Source: Paenibacillus terrigena DSM 21567 (GTDB taxonomy: Bacteria; Bacillota; Bacilli; Paenibacillales; Paenibacillaceae). From it: DNA of 64,000 bases. Below are positions 43,624-52,283 of the stretch, in pieces. The notes beneath the pieces are model-generated. The model saw nothing but the letters and a program-made list of their open reading frames with translations. It was not told the origin of the DNA and searched no databases. The position numbers were made by a program, and so were the translations under genes. Numbering within the stretch: position 1 is the stretch's first letter; each line of letters opens with the position of its first letter. The stretch lies in assembly GCF_000374845.1 (NCBI RefSeq), contig NZ_KB895418.1:310001-374000 (forward strand). Direction: 5' to 3'.

Positions 43624-43661
43624 AATAAATAAAATGAGGGTTTCCCCTCATTTCATTTATT
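43624..43661. terminator. Terminator between the LPKTG and sortase genes
   Basis: AATAAATAAAATGAGGG-TTTC-CCCTCATTTCATTTATT, a long stem that overlaps the stop codon of the LPKTG gene. It could reduce sortase transcription relative to its substrate. Confidence 0.7.
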
Positions 43662-43914
43662 CGCTTACTCCGCCGAAGCCTGTTTTTGGAAGAGCTTTTG
43701 GTGTCAAACCCTTCATTTTCATATGACCCTTTTTAACCGATTTTGCATGAAGTTTTTTGCCTTTATGAGCGCTCTTTGCATGCATTTTGTGTTTATGGTG
43801 GGTGCTCTTCGCGTGCATTTTGTGCTTTGTTTCGTGTGCCGGGGCCGCGGAAGCTACAGATGCTACAGATAGGAGTAAACATGCAGAAAGGACAACAGCT
43901 GCGAATTTTTTCAA
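43657..43914 (-). CDS. Small His/Lys-rich secreted protein ending in LPKTG
   Basis: 85 residues; the signal peptide ends ASVASAAPA. The mature part is a low-complexity run with KHKMHAKS and KKLHAKS repeats (many His, Lys, Ala). It ends with LTPKALPKTGFGGVSE at the C-terminus. LPKTG is a sortase motif, but the usual hydrophobic helix and basic tail are absent: the protein stops seven residues after the motif. An ATG with AGGAGG upstream supports expression. The His-rich repeats could bind metals or anionic wall polymers. Its immediate neighbour is a sortase gene. Confidence 0.82.
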   Translation of the reverse strand: MKKFAAVVLSACLLLSVASVASAAPAHETKHKMHAKSTHHKHKMHAKSAHKGKKLHAKSVKKGHMKMKGLTPKALPKTGFGGVSE

Positions 43915-44065
43915 TGTAATAACCTCCTGAAGTATGGTTTGTCTTGCGAAGTTAATTTACCCGTTTATGAGAAATTCATAAGAGGGTTTTTATGGATAGA
44001 TTGTTATAGTCATCAGAGAATGTACGCATCGTGAAGATATCCATTAGAAATTGCTTTTTGATTCT

Positions 44066-44099
44066 CGTTATTGTACACAATTCGTTATTGTACACAATT
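44066..44099. repeat. Perfect 17-bp tandem duplication
   Basis: CGTTATTGTACACAATT occurs twice back to back. Each copy contains the near-palindrome TTGTACACAA, so it could be a pair of operator sites, or a recent slippage duplication. A hairpin terminator (GGGTGCAGAG/CTCCGCACCC then GGTTTTT) follows at 44105-44137. Confidence 0.6.
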
Positions 44100-44173
44100 A
44101 GGTCGGGTGCAGAGATTCCCTCCGCACCCTGGTTTTTCTCACTTTTTCCTTACTTGACGAGCAATAATCCTAT

Positions 44174-44392
44174 TTATTTGGAATCATCGTCATCTTGGAC
44201 ACTATCTGCCGCCTGGTTGCCCAGTGATGCGCCTACGATTCCACCTACAACAGTTCCTATAGGACCAAAAGCAGTACCTACGACAGCACCCGCAGCACCA
44301 CCACCCACGGTTCCTACAGCATCTCCAGTACTCATTCCAGCTGTGTTTTCAGCTGAATCACCGTTTCGATTACGATCGTTATTGTTAGCCAT
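44174..44392 (-). CDS. Glycine-zipper small protein
   Basis: 72 residues with AAAGGAG upstream. Hydrophilic Asn/Asp/Arg-rich ends flank a central glycine-zipper stretch (VGTVGGGAAGAVVGTAFGPIGTVVGGIVGASLGNQAAD), the pattern of proteins that insert or oligomerise in membranes. Small glycine-zipper proteins with acidic tails are often sporulation- or stress-related in Bacilli, but no specific function can be assigned. There is no signal peptide. Confidence 0.72.
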   Translation of the reverse strand: MANNNDRNRNGDSAENTAGMSTGDAVGTVGGGAAGAVVGTAFGPIGTVVGGIVGASLGNQAADSVQDDDDSK

Positions 44393-44611
44393 CTATTTCA
44401 CTCCTTTGTTCGTGATTTGAAACGCTACTACGAAGTCTGTGTAACATCCCAAAGGTATCTTTCCCTGACATTTCTGAAATGATTCTGCACGATTTGGATG
44501 AAAACCATACATGAAGACCACTATCTTCAAAGTGTCCATTTTACGGGTCAATGTGCATAGCAGCCAGTAACCAAGTGTTTTGATTGGGATTTTTTTAGAG
44601 TCACTATATAG

Positions 44612-45547
44612 CTACTCGGTAACTTGTTTGCTGATTTCCTTTCCCGCATGTTTCCCTTTGAACACGAAGGTTCTCAAACTGTCCATGTTAATCACAATGA
44701 TGCCGATGATAATTATGATTCCGCCAACCACCGATAAAACCGAAACAGGCTCATCATACAAAACAGCTCCAAGACAAAGGGCAATCAACGGCGAGATATA
44801 GAGCCAAGTGGATGGAAACACGGGATTGGTTTTGGCGATCAGCCAATAGAAGATGGTGTGTCCAGTCATCGAACCGGCGATGATTAAATACAAAAGCGAC
44901 CAAATGGCGTTTGGAGCGAGCATGGTCTCGATCTGTATTTTCTCTGTGAACAGGGATAGGATCAGAAGCAACCCTCCGCCATAGATCATTTGAGCTGCAT
45001 TCAAAGCAATGGGAGACGTATCTTGAAACCGCTGCACGACTCGGCGCGAATATACGGTACCCGTGGAATAAAAGACTTGGCCCAATAATACGGCCGCACA
45101 TCCAAGAACCCAAAACCTGCTAAAGGTAAAGGCAATGCCGGGCAATAGCAGCAAAACGACACCCGCTGTCCCTGTGAGGCAGCCTGCCAAAGAGCTGAGT
45201 GATAGACGCTGACGGGATATCGCGGTTTGAAGCAACAAAATCATGAGTGGTGCCGTCGCCGACAAGATTGCCGCAATGCCGGAGCTCAAATATTGTTCAG
45301 CCCAATATAATGTTGCGAACACGCCAAAGGTTAGTCCCGCGCCCGTTAATAACATCTCTTTATGGAGCAAAAGAGACAACCTCGCTTTTCGTCTGACAAC
45401 CATGTATAACAAAATGATGCTCCCAGCGAGAAGAAAACGGAGGCCAGCTGAGAAAAAAGGTGGCGCACCTGCATCAATCCCTACTTTAATAGCCAAAAAA
45501 GTCGTCCCGAAAACCAAACACATTATCAAATAATTCATCCAAATCAT
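44612..45547 (-). CDS. EamA/DMT-family transporter
   Basis: 311 residues from ATG 45547 (AAGGAGG seven bases upstream). Ten hydrophobic helices form two EamA repeats: WMNYLIMCLVFGTTFLAIKVGIDAGAPPFFSAGLRFLLAG, and IWSLLYLIIAGSMTGHTIFYWLIAKTNPVFPSTWLYISPLIALCLGAVLYDEPVS. It probably exports amino acids or small metabolites. The divergent MocR-type regulator 120 bp away is the classic partner for such exporters, so expression is likely PLP- or metabolite-responsive. Confidence 0.88.
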   Translation of the reverse strand: MIWMNYLIMCLVFGTTFLAIKVGIDAGAPPFFSAGLRFLLAGSIILLYMVVRRKARLSLLLHKEMLLTGAGLTFGVFATLYWAEQYLSSGIAAILSATAPLMILLLQTAISRQRLSLSSLAGCLTGTAGVVLLLLPGIAFTFSRFWVLGCAAVLLGQVFYSTGTVYSRRVVQRFQDTSPIALNAAQMIYGGGLLLILSLFTEKIQIETMLAPNAIWSLLYLIIAGSMTGHTIFYWLIAKTNPVFPSTWLYISPLIALCLGAVLYDEPVSVLSVVGGIIIIIGIIVINMDSLRTFVFKGKHAGKEISKQVTE

Positions 45548-45668
45548 GTCCATTCCTCCTTGTATTTTTCTATCATAAGGGGGATGGGACAGAACAGTTG
45601 AAATCAAATAGAACAGATGCTATGCAAATCGTTTATAATATGAGGAAAAGAGGGATGGGGAGGGGCCT

Positions 45669-47099
45669 ATGAAAAGAGACGTTCTTTCGAATGTTCATTC
45701 GGATAAACTATTTGAACAAGTGTACGACTATCTTCTGGAACGGATCAGACGCGGGGAGTGGAAGGCACATGAGAAACTCCCTTCAATTCGCGTGCTGGCG
45801 GCGGAATTCGAGGTTCACCGCTTAACCGTCTTCAAAGCGTATCAATTACTCAAACAAAACCGCAAAGTGTATGTAAAAGATAAATCTGGATATTATGTGC
45901 AGCCAGGCAGTACGCTGTCGCCCGCTGCGCAGCAGGACCCGATCGTATCCGCTTATGTACATGAAAGCTGTCTTTCCGAAATCCATCAGGTAGAGGCCGT
46001 GTATCAATTTTCCAAGGCATTAATGGATCCTAATCTGCTGCCGAACCGGTATTTTTCCGAATACGTGAAAAAAGTGTTTGATATTTATCCCAAAGTGCTA
46101 GGGACTTATTCTACAACGCAGGGGGACACAGAACTACGGGAAACACTTTGCCAATATTTTGCGGATCGACATCATTTCGATCTGACGAAGGATGAAGTAT
46201 TGATTACCTCCGGTTCGCAGGAAGCTATCGATCTCATAGCCAGAGTGCTGGTCAAACCGCGGGATACCGTATTGCTCGAAAGGCCCACCTATAGCCCGGC
46301 GATAGACGTGTTCAGAAGGCAGGGAGCAAATATTGTCCCGATCGATATCTACCCGTACGGATATAATCTGAATCAGGTGGAAGAGCTTATGCAAAAATAC
46401 AAGCCGCGTCTTTTTTATCTCAATCCTACCTTTCAGAATCCAACGGGCTACACCGTCCCTGCAGAACAACGGAAGAGGATTGTTGATCTGGCGGCTCAAT
46501 ATCAATGTCTATTGGTAGAGGACGACCCTTGTCCGGATATCTTTTTCGGTGAAGAACCGCCGCCACCTTTTTTCGCTTACGATACAGCCGGGTGCACGAT
46601 TTATATTCGAAGTTTCAGCAAATACATTGCCCCGGGCTTGAGTATTGCCATGGTGGCCTGCCGCCCTAGCATCATGACATATTTGGTTAAGGCGAAATCG
46701 CTATCGGACAGCGGGACGCCTTTACTGAACCAAAAAATCTTTTTGCATTATTTCTTTTCGGAACGCATGCAGCAGCACTTGGAGAAACTCCGAACGGCGC
46801 TGGCGGTCCGCAAGGAAATTATGGAAGATGAGTTGTCCGCTACAGGTTGGCAATGGAACTCCCCGGCAGGCGGATTTAATTTGTGGATCAAGCTTCCGGA
46901 ATCTACCCCGATGGAAAGCCTTCTTGGCAAAAGCATCGAGCAATCCATTACCTTTGTGCCAGGCTCCATCTGCGACCCGCGCAGGGAAATGAATTCTAGG
47001 ATTCGAATGAGTTATTCCTATTTGAATGAAGTACAGCTGCGGGAGGGATTGCAACGATTCGTCAGCTTGTTCCGCCAGTTGTCATCAGGAGAGTCATGA
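45669..47099 (+). CDS. MocR-type regulator (GntR wHTH fused to aminotransferase domain)
   Basis: 476 residues. The N-terminal GntR winged helix (LFEQVYDYLLERIRRGEWKAHEKLPSIRVLAAEFEVHRLTVFKAYQLLKQ) is joined to a fold-type I aminotransferase-like domain. That domain has LITSGSQEAIDLIARVLVKPRDTVLLERPTY, LNPTFQNPTGYTVP and IRSFSKYIAPGLSIAMVAC, the last holding the PLP Lys. MocR proteins bind PLP and usually do not catalyse. Its divergence from the EamA transporter gene suggests that it controls it, and perhaps itself. Confidence 0.9.
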   Translation: MKRDVLSNVHSDKLFEQVYDYLLERIRRGEWKAHEKLPSIRVLAAEFEVHRLTVFKAYQLLKQNRKVYVKDKSGYYVQPGSTLSPAAQQDPIVSAYVHESCLSEIHQVEAVYQFSKALMDPNLLPNRYFSEYVKKVFDIYPKVLGTYSTTQGDTELRETLCQYFADRHHFDLTKDEVLITSGSQEAIDLIARVLVKPRDTVLLERPTYSPAIDVFRRQGANIVPIDIYPYGYNLNQVEELMQKYKPRLFYLNPTFQNPTGYTVPAEQRKRIVDLAAQYQCLLVEDDPCPDIFFGEEPPPPFFAYDTAGCTIYIRSFSKYIAPGLSIAMVACRPSIMTYLVKAKSLSDSGTPLLNQKIFLHYFFSERMQQHLEKLRTALAVRKEIMEDELSATGWQWNSPAGGFNLWIKLPESTPMESLLGKSIEQSITFVPGSICDPRREMNSRIRMSYSYLNEVQLREGLQRFVSLFRQLSSGES

Positions 47100-47264
47100 T
47101 AAAAAGAGGGATAAGCCTACTAGTTAACGAATATCAATGATCAGGTTTGTATATTCTTGGCAATAGAGGAAGGGAGCAGAGGTTGTATTGGGTAGTCAAA
47201 TAATATTTACAGAGAATCAAATTGAGAGTAAAGTTGCGATTAATTATCGGAGGTTATTCTACAT

Positions 47265-48551
47265 ATGAAACAGAAGCTTCTCAATTCCCCAATGATTTAT
47301 GCATTCGGGATGCTGGCTATGATGATTCCAAGCCAAGCTTTCAGTTCATTCTATACGTATTACTACGTTGATAAGCTAGGTCTCAGCATCGGTCTCGCTA
47401 CGCTCGCAAGAACGATCTTCTTAATCTGGGACGCTGTTAACCAACCCATGTTCGGCTATTGGTCAGATCGAACGAAAACGAAATACGGACGCAGACGACC
47501 GTGGATATTCATTGCTTCACCATTATTCGTTCTTGCGTTTATTCTAGTATTCTCCCCACCAAGCAACATGTCAGATACGGGATTGTTCACATGGTTTCTT
47601 GTTGCGCTTATATTCTACGAAGCCATGGCGACAATTATTTGGGTCAACTATGGTGCCCTATTTCCTGAATTGTTCAAGGGAGACCGCATTCGCACAAAAG
47701 CTTCAGCCATTCAACAAGGCTATCAAATCTTAGCGATTCTGATAGGGACTGCACTAACACCTATTCTGTTCGAAGCGCTTGGTTTCAGTAACATGGCCAT
47801 CATCTATTCCATTGTGTTTCTTGTTCTTATGCTCCTATTCTTGAAATTCATCAAAGAGGATGAGGAGGCGAGCAGTGGGCCGCAGTTGAAGTTGAAAGAA
47901 GCCTTTAAAGAAACGCTTAAAAACAAACCCTTTTGGCTCGTCAATATTTCCAACTCGTTCGCTCAGACCGTTAACGGTCTGCTCAGTGCAACCATTCCTT
48001 TTTACGCCAAGTACGTCCTTCACATCCCGGAGGCGCAGAATACGATTTTGTTCGCAGCCGTGTTCGTCTCTGTCATCCCACTCGTCGGCGTGTGGTACTG
48101 GATGTTACGCAAGATGGATCCAGTCAAAGGATGGAGATTGTCCCTTATCGTCTATGCATTAGCCGTCATTTCATTTTGGTTCGGTAGCAATTTAACAAGC
48201 GGTATTATAGCGGGGATCATTGTTGGCTTCGGATTGGCCGGATTTCTCGTTTCTCCACCCATGGTCACCAGTCGAATTATTGATCAGGATCTGGCTAAGA
48301 CTGGCAGCCGACGCGAGGGTATTTACACGGCGGTAAGCGGATTTATAGTTCGGTCCAGTGGATTGATCTCAGCACTCGCTTTTCTAATCGTTGGTATGAT
48401 CTTCGGGTATGAAAGCGGAGACAATCCGGGGCCTGATCCTGAGTCGACCTTCCGATATTTGATCAGTGTCGTTCCGTTGATTCTGTTGTTCATTTCCATC
48501 ATTATTTCGTTGTTCGTGAGAGTAGAAGGGAGAACTGTACATGAATCCTAA
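47265..48551 (+). CDS. GPH-family sugar:cation symporter (MFS)
   Basis: 428 residues, about 12 helices. The GPH pattern is visible in RTIFLIWDAVNQPMFGYWSDRTKTKYGRRRPWIFIASPLF near residue 48 and VPLILLFISIIIS at the end. The family takes up melibiose, glucuronides, xylosides and similar glycosides with Na+ or H+. Its stop overlaps the start of a ChbG-type deacetylase gene by 11 bases, which suggests uptake of an acetylated amino-sugar oligosaccharide. A GH39-type regulator gene follows. The substrate is not defined. Confidence 0.85.
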   Translation: MKQKLLNSPMIYAFGMLAMMIPSQAFSSFYTYYYVDKLGLSIGLATLARTIFLIWDAVNQPMFGYWSDRTKTKYGRRRPWIFIASPLFVLAFILVFSPPSNMSDTGLFTWFLVALIFYEAMATIIWVNYGALFPELFKGDRIRTKASAIQQGYQILAILIGTALTPILFEALGFSNMAIIYSIVFLVLMLLFLKFIKEDEEASSGPQLKLKEAFKETLKNKPFWLVNISNSFAQTVNGLLSATIPFYAKYVLHIPEAQNTILFAAVFVSVIPLVGVWYWMLRKMDPVKGWRLSLIVYALAVISFWFGSNLTSGIIAGIIVGFGLAGFLVSPPMVTSRIIDQDLAKTGSRREGIYTAVSGFIVRSSGLISALAFLIVGMIFGYESGDNPGPDPESTFRYLISVVPLILLFISIIISLFVRVEGRTVHES

Positions 48552-49395
48552 GTATCTCATCATCAACTGTGACGATTTCGGTCAGAGCCGTCCGATGAAC
48601 CAAGCCATTATGCACCTTCTTGAGGAAAACAAGGTATCCTCGGCGACAATGATGGCTCCAGCGCCAGGTTTCGAGGAAGCAGCAGCGTGGTGCAGAAAAA
48701 GAGGTCAGAAGAATATTGGGTTTCATATGACGCTTACAAGTGAGTTCGATGCCATTCGCTGGACAAGCTTAACCGGACATCCTTCGCTTCATGACGAGAG
48801 TGGAAAGATGCACAAAACCGTTGAAGCATTTGAACGACATGCAGAGACGAATGCCATTCTACAGGAATTACATGCTCAATACGAGAAGATCATACAATCC
48901 GGTATTTATCCTACACATGCGGATAATCATATGGGCAGTCTGTATGGTCTTGCGATGGGTAGAAGCCATATAGCGGAAGCCTTGAAATTATGCGCAGATT
49001 GGAACCTGCCATTCCGTTTCTTCCGCAAAGTCTATTTGAGCGATCCACTACTCTCGATGATTCCTGAAGTTGATCGTATAGCGGCTGATGTATCGTCACT
49101 CGCAGATGCGTTTGGTGTCGCAATTCCCGATTACTTGTTATCGCATCCTTTTCATATTCAAGAAGGGGAGACATACGAAGGATTTAAGCAAGAGATTATC
49201 GCTAAAATGTACAACTTGCCTGAAGGGATCAGTGAGACGTATATTCATCCAGCCGTCGATGACGAACACATGCTACAACAAGTTCCAGACTGGGAGAAGA
49301 GGGTATGGGAGTATAAGTTGATGTTGGACGATGATTTTGCCTACGCGATCAAGGATGCTGGCGTCGTCCTGACGGATTATTCGATTGTTCGCTAA
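48541..49395 (+). CDS. ChbG/YdjC-family carbohydrate deacetylase
   Basis: 284 residues. The family metal site is seen as LIINCDDFGQSRPMNQAI near residue 6, KNIGFHMTLTSEF near 58 and THADNHMGSLYG near 125. YdjC-type enzymes remove an acetyl group from N-acetylated di- or oligosaccharides such as chitobiose. The gene overlaps the end of the symporter gene and continues the same transcript, so it probably processes the imported sugar. Confidence 0.88.
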   Translation: MNPKYLIINCDDFGQSRPMNQAIMHLLEENKVSSATMMAPAPGFEEAAAWCRKRGQKNIGFHMTLTSEFDAIRWTSLTGHPSLHDESGKMHKTVEAFERHAETNAILQELHAQYEKIIQSGIYPTHADNHMGSLYGLAMGRSHIAEALKLCADWNLPFRFFRKVYLSDPLLSMIPEVDRIAADVSSLADAFGVAIPDYLLSHPFHIQEGETYEGFKQEIIAKMYNLPEGISETYIHPAVDDEHMLQQVPDWEKRVWEYKLMLDDDFAYAIKDAGVVLTDYSIVR

Positions 49396-49514
49396 AGGGA
49401 TGGGACGGTATTGAAGAGGCTGCCGAGCCACGATATTATCCCCTCATGGTAGACAGTGATAAAAGAGTTCATGGTAAAATGAATTCAACACTGTTGACGG
49501 GAGGGGATATTGTT

Positions 49515-52025
49515 ATGCCACACAAGAAAGGACAAAGCTTTACCCGTTATAGCGAAGAAGTGAAGCAAGAGGCGGTTCGCCTTCTGTTGTCTCCAGAGTT
49601 TGAATTTGTGTTAATCAAACCCAGTGATGCATCTTCCATATGGCACCAGCATCTGGAGTTGATTTTTGTGCTGCAAGGGACAGGCTGTTTGCACTGTGGG
49701 GAAGGGGCCGCGTCCTATGCGATCCGAGAAGGGGACATCTTTGCCGTCAACAGCTTCCAGATACGAAGTATAGCTCTGGATCAGAGCGCCTTGGCGCTTT
49801 CGCTGTTGATATCTCCAACATTCATTACGTCGGTGTGCCCCGAGATCACAAGGCCAGTGGTGAACTGCAAATCCTTTTTGTTCTCCAAGGATCGTCAACA
49901 GCCTTTTGACCTCTTGCGCCGGGGGTTTGCCAATGCTTTTCGGGCTCAATATAAAAATGAATCTCAGCTTTCCATCCATTTGCGTGGGAAGTTGGTAGGT
50001 TTGTTGGATGATTTATTCCAGCATTTTTTAGTCGATGGACCTGCTATCGAGGAGCAAAACTCAGCTAATGAACACTTACGTGCGGCTACAGATTATATTC
50101 ATCAGCACTATCAGGGAAGCATCACCTTAGCCGATCTAGCCAAGCATACGTTTCTGAGCAGCTCCTATATTTCTCGCATATTTCATAAATTTCTGGGGGT
50201 AACCTTCAAAGCTTACCTTTCGCAGGTTCGCTTGATACACGCTACCGTCCTATTGGGAAGTGAAGCGACCATTACGGAGATCGCTTACAACACCGGATTT
50301 TCAAGCGCCCATGCGTTCATCGAAGCTTATAAGCAGTATCGTGGGTTGACACCTGGTCAATACCGACGCAACATCAAGGAGCAGCCCAGAATCGAAAAAG
50401 CGGTCAACCCTACGGAGACGGTAGATGGTTTTTCAACTGCGTTTTCTTCACTGATGCGTTACGCAAACGTTGCATATGAAGAAATCACTTACCAACCTGT
50501 TGATACGACGGAGATTACGGTGGATACGAAAAAGACCATCAAGCCGCTGCAACACCATTGGAAGCGTCTTATGAACGCGGGTTATGGCAAGGATCTTCTT
50601 AACGGCTCCGTGCAAACGCAGATTGCAAAGCTTCAGCGTGAGATTGGATTCCAGTACATCCGCTGCAAGGGAATTCTTGACGATGATATGATGCTGTTTA
50701 CCACAGATGTCAATGGTAACCCTAACTATAACTTCGTCTATCTAGACACCGTGGTGGACTTTATCCTCTCAACGGGCGCAATGCCAATGCTGGAGTTCAG
50801 TTATATGCCATCGATTCTCGCCCAAAATAAACCTTCCGTTGTTCGCCGGCCGTCGATCATATCTGCGCCTAGAGACATTGACCAGTGGGGGGATCTGATC
50901 ACAGCGATCGTTCAACATCTTATGCAGCGCTATGGGCAGAAATCGTTGCGCCGTTGGTTATTTTCCCCGTGGTGCGCGCCGGAGTTTTCAGGGCTGGGAT
51001 TATTTACCTGGGAAGAATATACCCAGATTTATCTCGCATCGTATCGTGCCATCAAATCCGTCTGCAGCGATATTATCATTTGCGGTCCGGGGAATGGCAT
51101 TGATTCGCTTGAAGCCAACCGGTGGTTTTTGGACATGTGTAAATCAGAGTTGTGTATGCCGGATATTCTCTCTTTTCGCGCTTTCATGAGCATTGTACCT
51201 GGTACCGAAAAAGGCGGACTAGATCTAAACAGGACGAATGACGCATTGGATCTCGCGGTGAGCGGCGACGAGCAGTACCTTGCAAGCGCCCTACAAGCGA
51301 TCCGTGGAGTAGTAAAGGAGCAAGGCCTTGACTTGCCCGTGATGCTGGAGGAATGGAGTAACAATATTTGGCAGCGCGATTTGTGCAATGATACGAGCTA
51401 TAAATCGACCTATATTTTCAAAGCGATATTAGAAAATTACGATAGCTACCATGCGATGGGATATTTCAGCGCCAGCGACCAAATGGATGAGATCGCGCCT
51501 GCCGCCGAATTGTTCCATGGCGGGTTTGGCCTGTTCACCCGGAACGGCCTCCCCAAAAGCGCTTTTCGGGCGATGGAATTGCTTAACCGGATCGGCGATG
51601 AGTTGGTTGCCTCTGGCCAAGGCTACTTCATGACCAAAAAAGATGGTGAACTTCAAATTTACTTGTATAACTATACGCACTATGACATGCTGTACCGCTA
51701 CCGCCATACCACCCATCTTACCAAAACGGAGCGATATAACGTATTCAATGAAAAGCGGCCGCAATCTTTCCATATTCGATTGGACGGACTTGAGGAAGGA
51801 AAGCACACGCTGCGCCGCTATCACATTGGCCCAGGTGGCGGCAGCACCTTTGATGCCTGGATTCGAATGGGGGCACCTGAACAGCTTAATCAGGAAGAGG
51901 AGCATTTGCTGGATCACCAGTCACATCCATTGTACAGCAGAGAAACCGTGCATAGCGACGGAAGTATCACGCTTCATGCCCATCTTCAGCCGCATGAGGT
52001 TCAATTAATCACCATCACAGGTTAA
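49515..52025 (+). CDS. AraC-type regulator fused to GH39-like domain, with an IS3-like N-terminal graft
   Basis: 836 residues from ATG 49515 (GGGAGGGG upstream). The first ~27 residues (HKKGQSFTRYSEEVKQEAVR) resemble the start of an IS3-type orfA, not of a cupin. They run in frame into an AraC cupin (WHQHLELIFVLQGTGCLHCG), tandem HTH (~195-295: ITLADLAKHTFLSSSYISRIF, ITEIAYNTGFSSAHAFIEAYKQYRGLTPGQYRR) and a GH39-like barrel (~350-810). In GH39 the acid/base sits in a WNEP motif; here it reads PWCAPEF, with no Glu at that position. The nucleophile region LPVMLEEWSNN is kept. It may be a sugar sensor rather than an active xylosidase. It follows the symporter/deacetylase pair and may regulate it. 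Confidence 0.82.
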   Translation: MPHKKGQSFTRYSEEVKQEAVRLLLSPEFEFVLIKPSDASSIWHQHLELIFVLQGTGCLHCGEGAASYAIREGDIFAVNSFQIRSIALDQSALALSLLISPTFITSVCPEITRPVVNCKSFLFSKDRQQPFDLLRRGFANAFRAQYKNESQLSIHLRGKLVGLLDDLFQHFLVDGPAIEEQNSANEHLRAATDYIHQHYQGSITLADLAKHTFLSSSYISRIFHKFLGVTFKAYLSQVRLIHATVLLGSEATITEIAYNTGFSSAHAFIEAYKQYRGLTPGQYRRNIKEQPRIEKAVNPTETVDGFSTAFSSLMRYANVAYEEITYQPVDTTEITVDTKKTIKPLQHHWKRLMNAGYGKDLLNGSVQTQIAKLQREIGFQYIRCKGILDDDMMLFTTDVNGNPNYNFVYLDTVVDFILSTGAMPMLEFSYMPSILAQNKPSVVRRPSIISAPRDIDQWGDLITAIVQHLMQRYGQKSLRRWLFSPWCAPEFSGLGLFTWEEYTQIYLASYRAIKSVCSDIIICGPGNGIDSLEANRWFLDMCKSELCMPDILSFRAFMSIVPGTEKGGLDLNRTNDALDLAVSGDEQYLASALQAIRGVVKEQGLDLPVMLEEWSNNIWQRDLCNDTSYKSTYIFKAILENYDSYHAMGYFSASDQMDEIAPAAELFHGGFGLFTRNGLPKSAFRAMELLNRIGDELVASGQGYFMTKKDGELQIYLYNYTHYDMLYRYRHTTHLTKTERYNVFNEKRPQSFHIRLDGLEEGKHTLRRYHIGPGGGSTFDAWIRMGAPEQLNQEEEHLLDHQSHPLYSRETVHSDGSITLHAHLQPHEVQLITITG

Positions 52026-52037
52026 CAGGTTATACGA

Positions 52038-52085
52038 AGCAAAGAATCGGGTACCTGAAACGGTATATCCGATTCTTGTCTTTTT
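52038..52085 (+). terminator. Intrinsic terminator
   Basis: AAGAATCGGGTACC and GGTATATCCGATTCTT pair, followed by GTCTTTTTTAG, downstream of the AraC-GH39 gene. Confidence 0.78.
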
Positions 52086-52216
52086 TAGTGTGTTTTTTGT
52101 CATGTTCAGCGTGATAGATGATCGAAGCATGAAAAATGAATCATTTTCTCACACGAAGTCTATTGATTTTGTGTATTTTGAAACCGCTTTATTTCTTATA
52201 ATGAAATTATAAAAGA

Positions 52217-52231
52217 TTGAAGCGATTTCAA
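52217..52231. promoter_or_regulatory. cre-like/LacI-type operator before the esterase gene
   Basis: TTGAAGCGATTTCAA is a near-palindrome resembling the CcpA cre consensus, about 50 bp before the start and just after an AT-rich promoter-like stretch. A related AAACCGCTTTATTTC lies 35 bp upstream. This suggests carbon-catabolite control of the esterase. Confidence 0.5.
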
Positions 52232-52283
52232 AATACTTTTTTGCTTCATTTATGAAATTGTTTCATAGAAAGAAGGATTGAAG

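Noticed and set aside
44031-44420. 129-codon + strand frame
   Set aside because: It is the antisense of the glycine-zipper gene, whose own frame has AAAGGAG and sensible composition.
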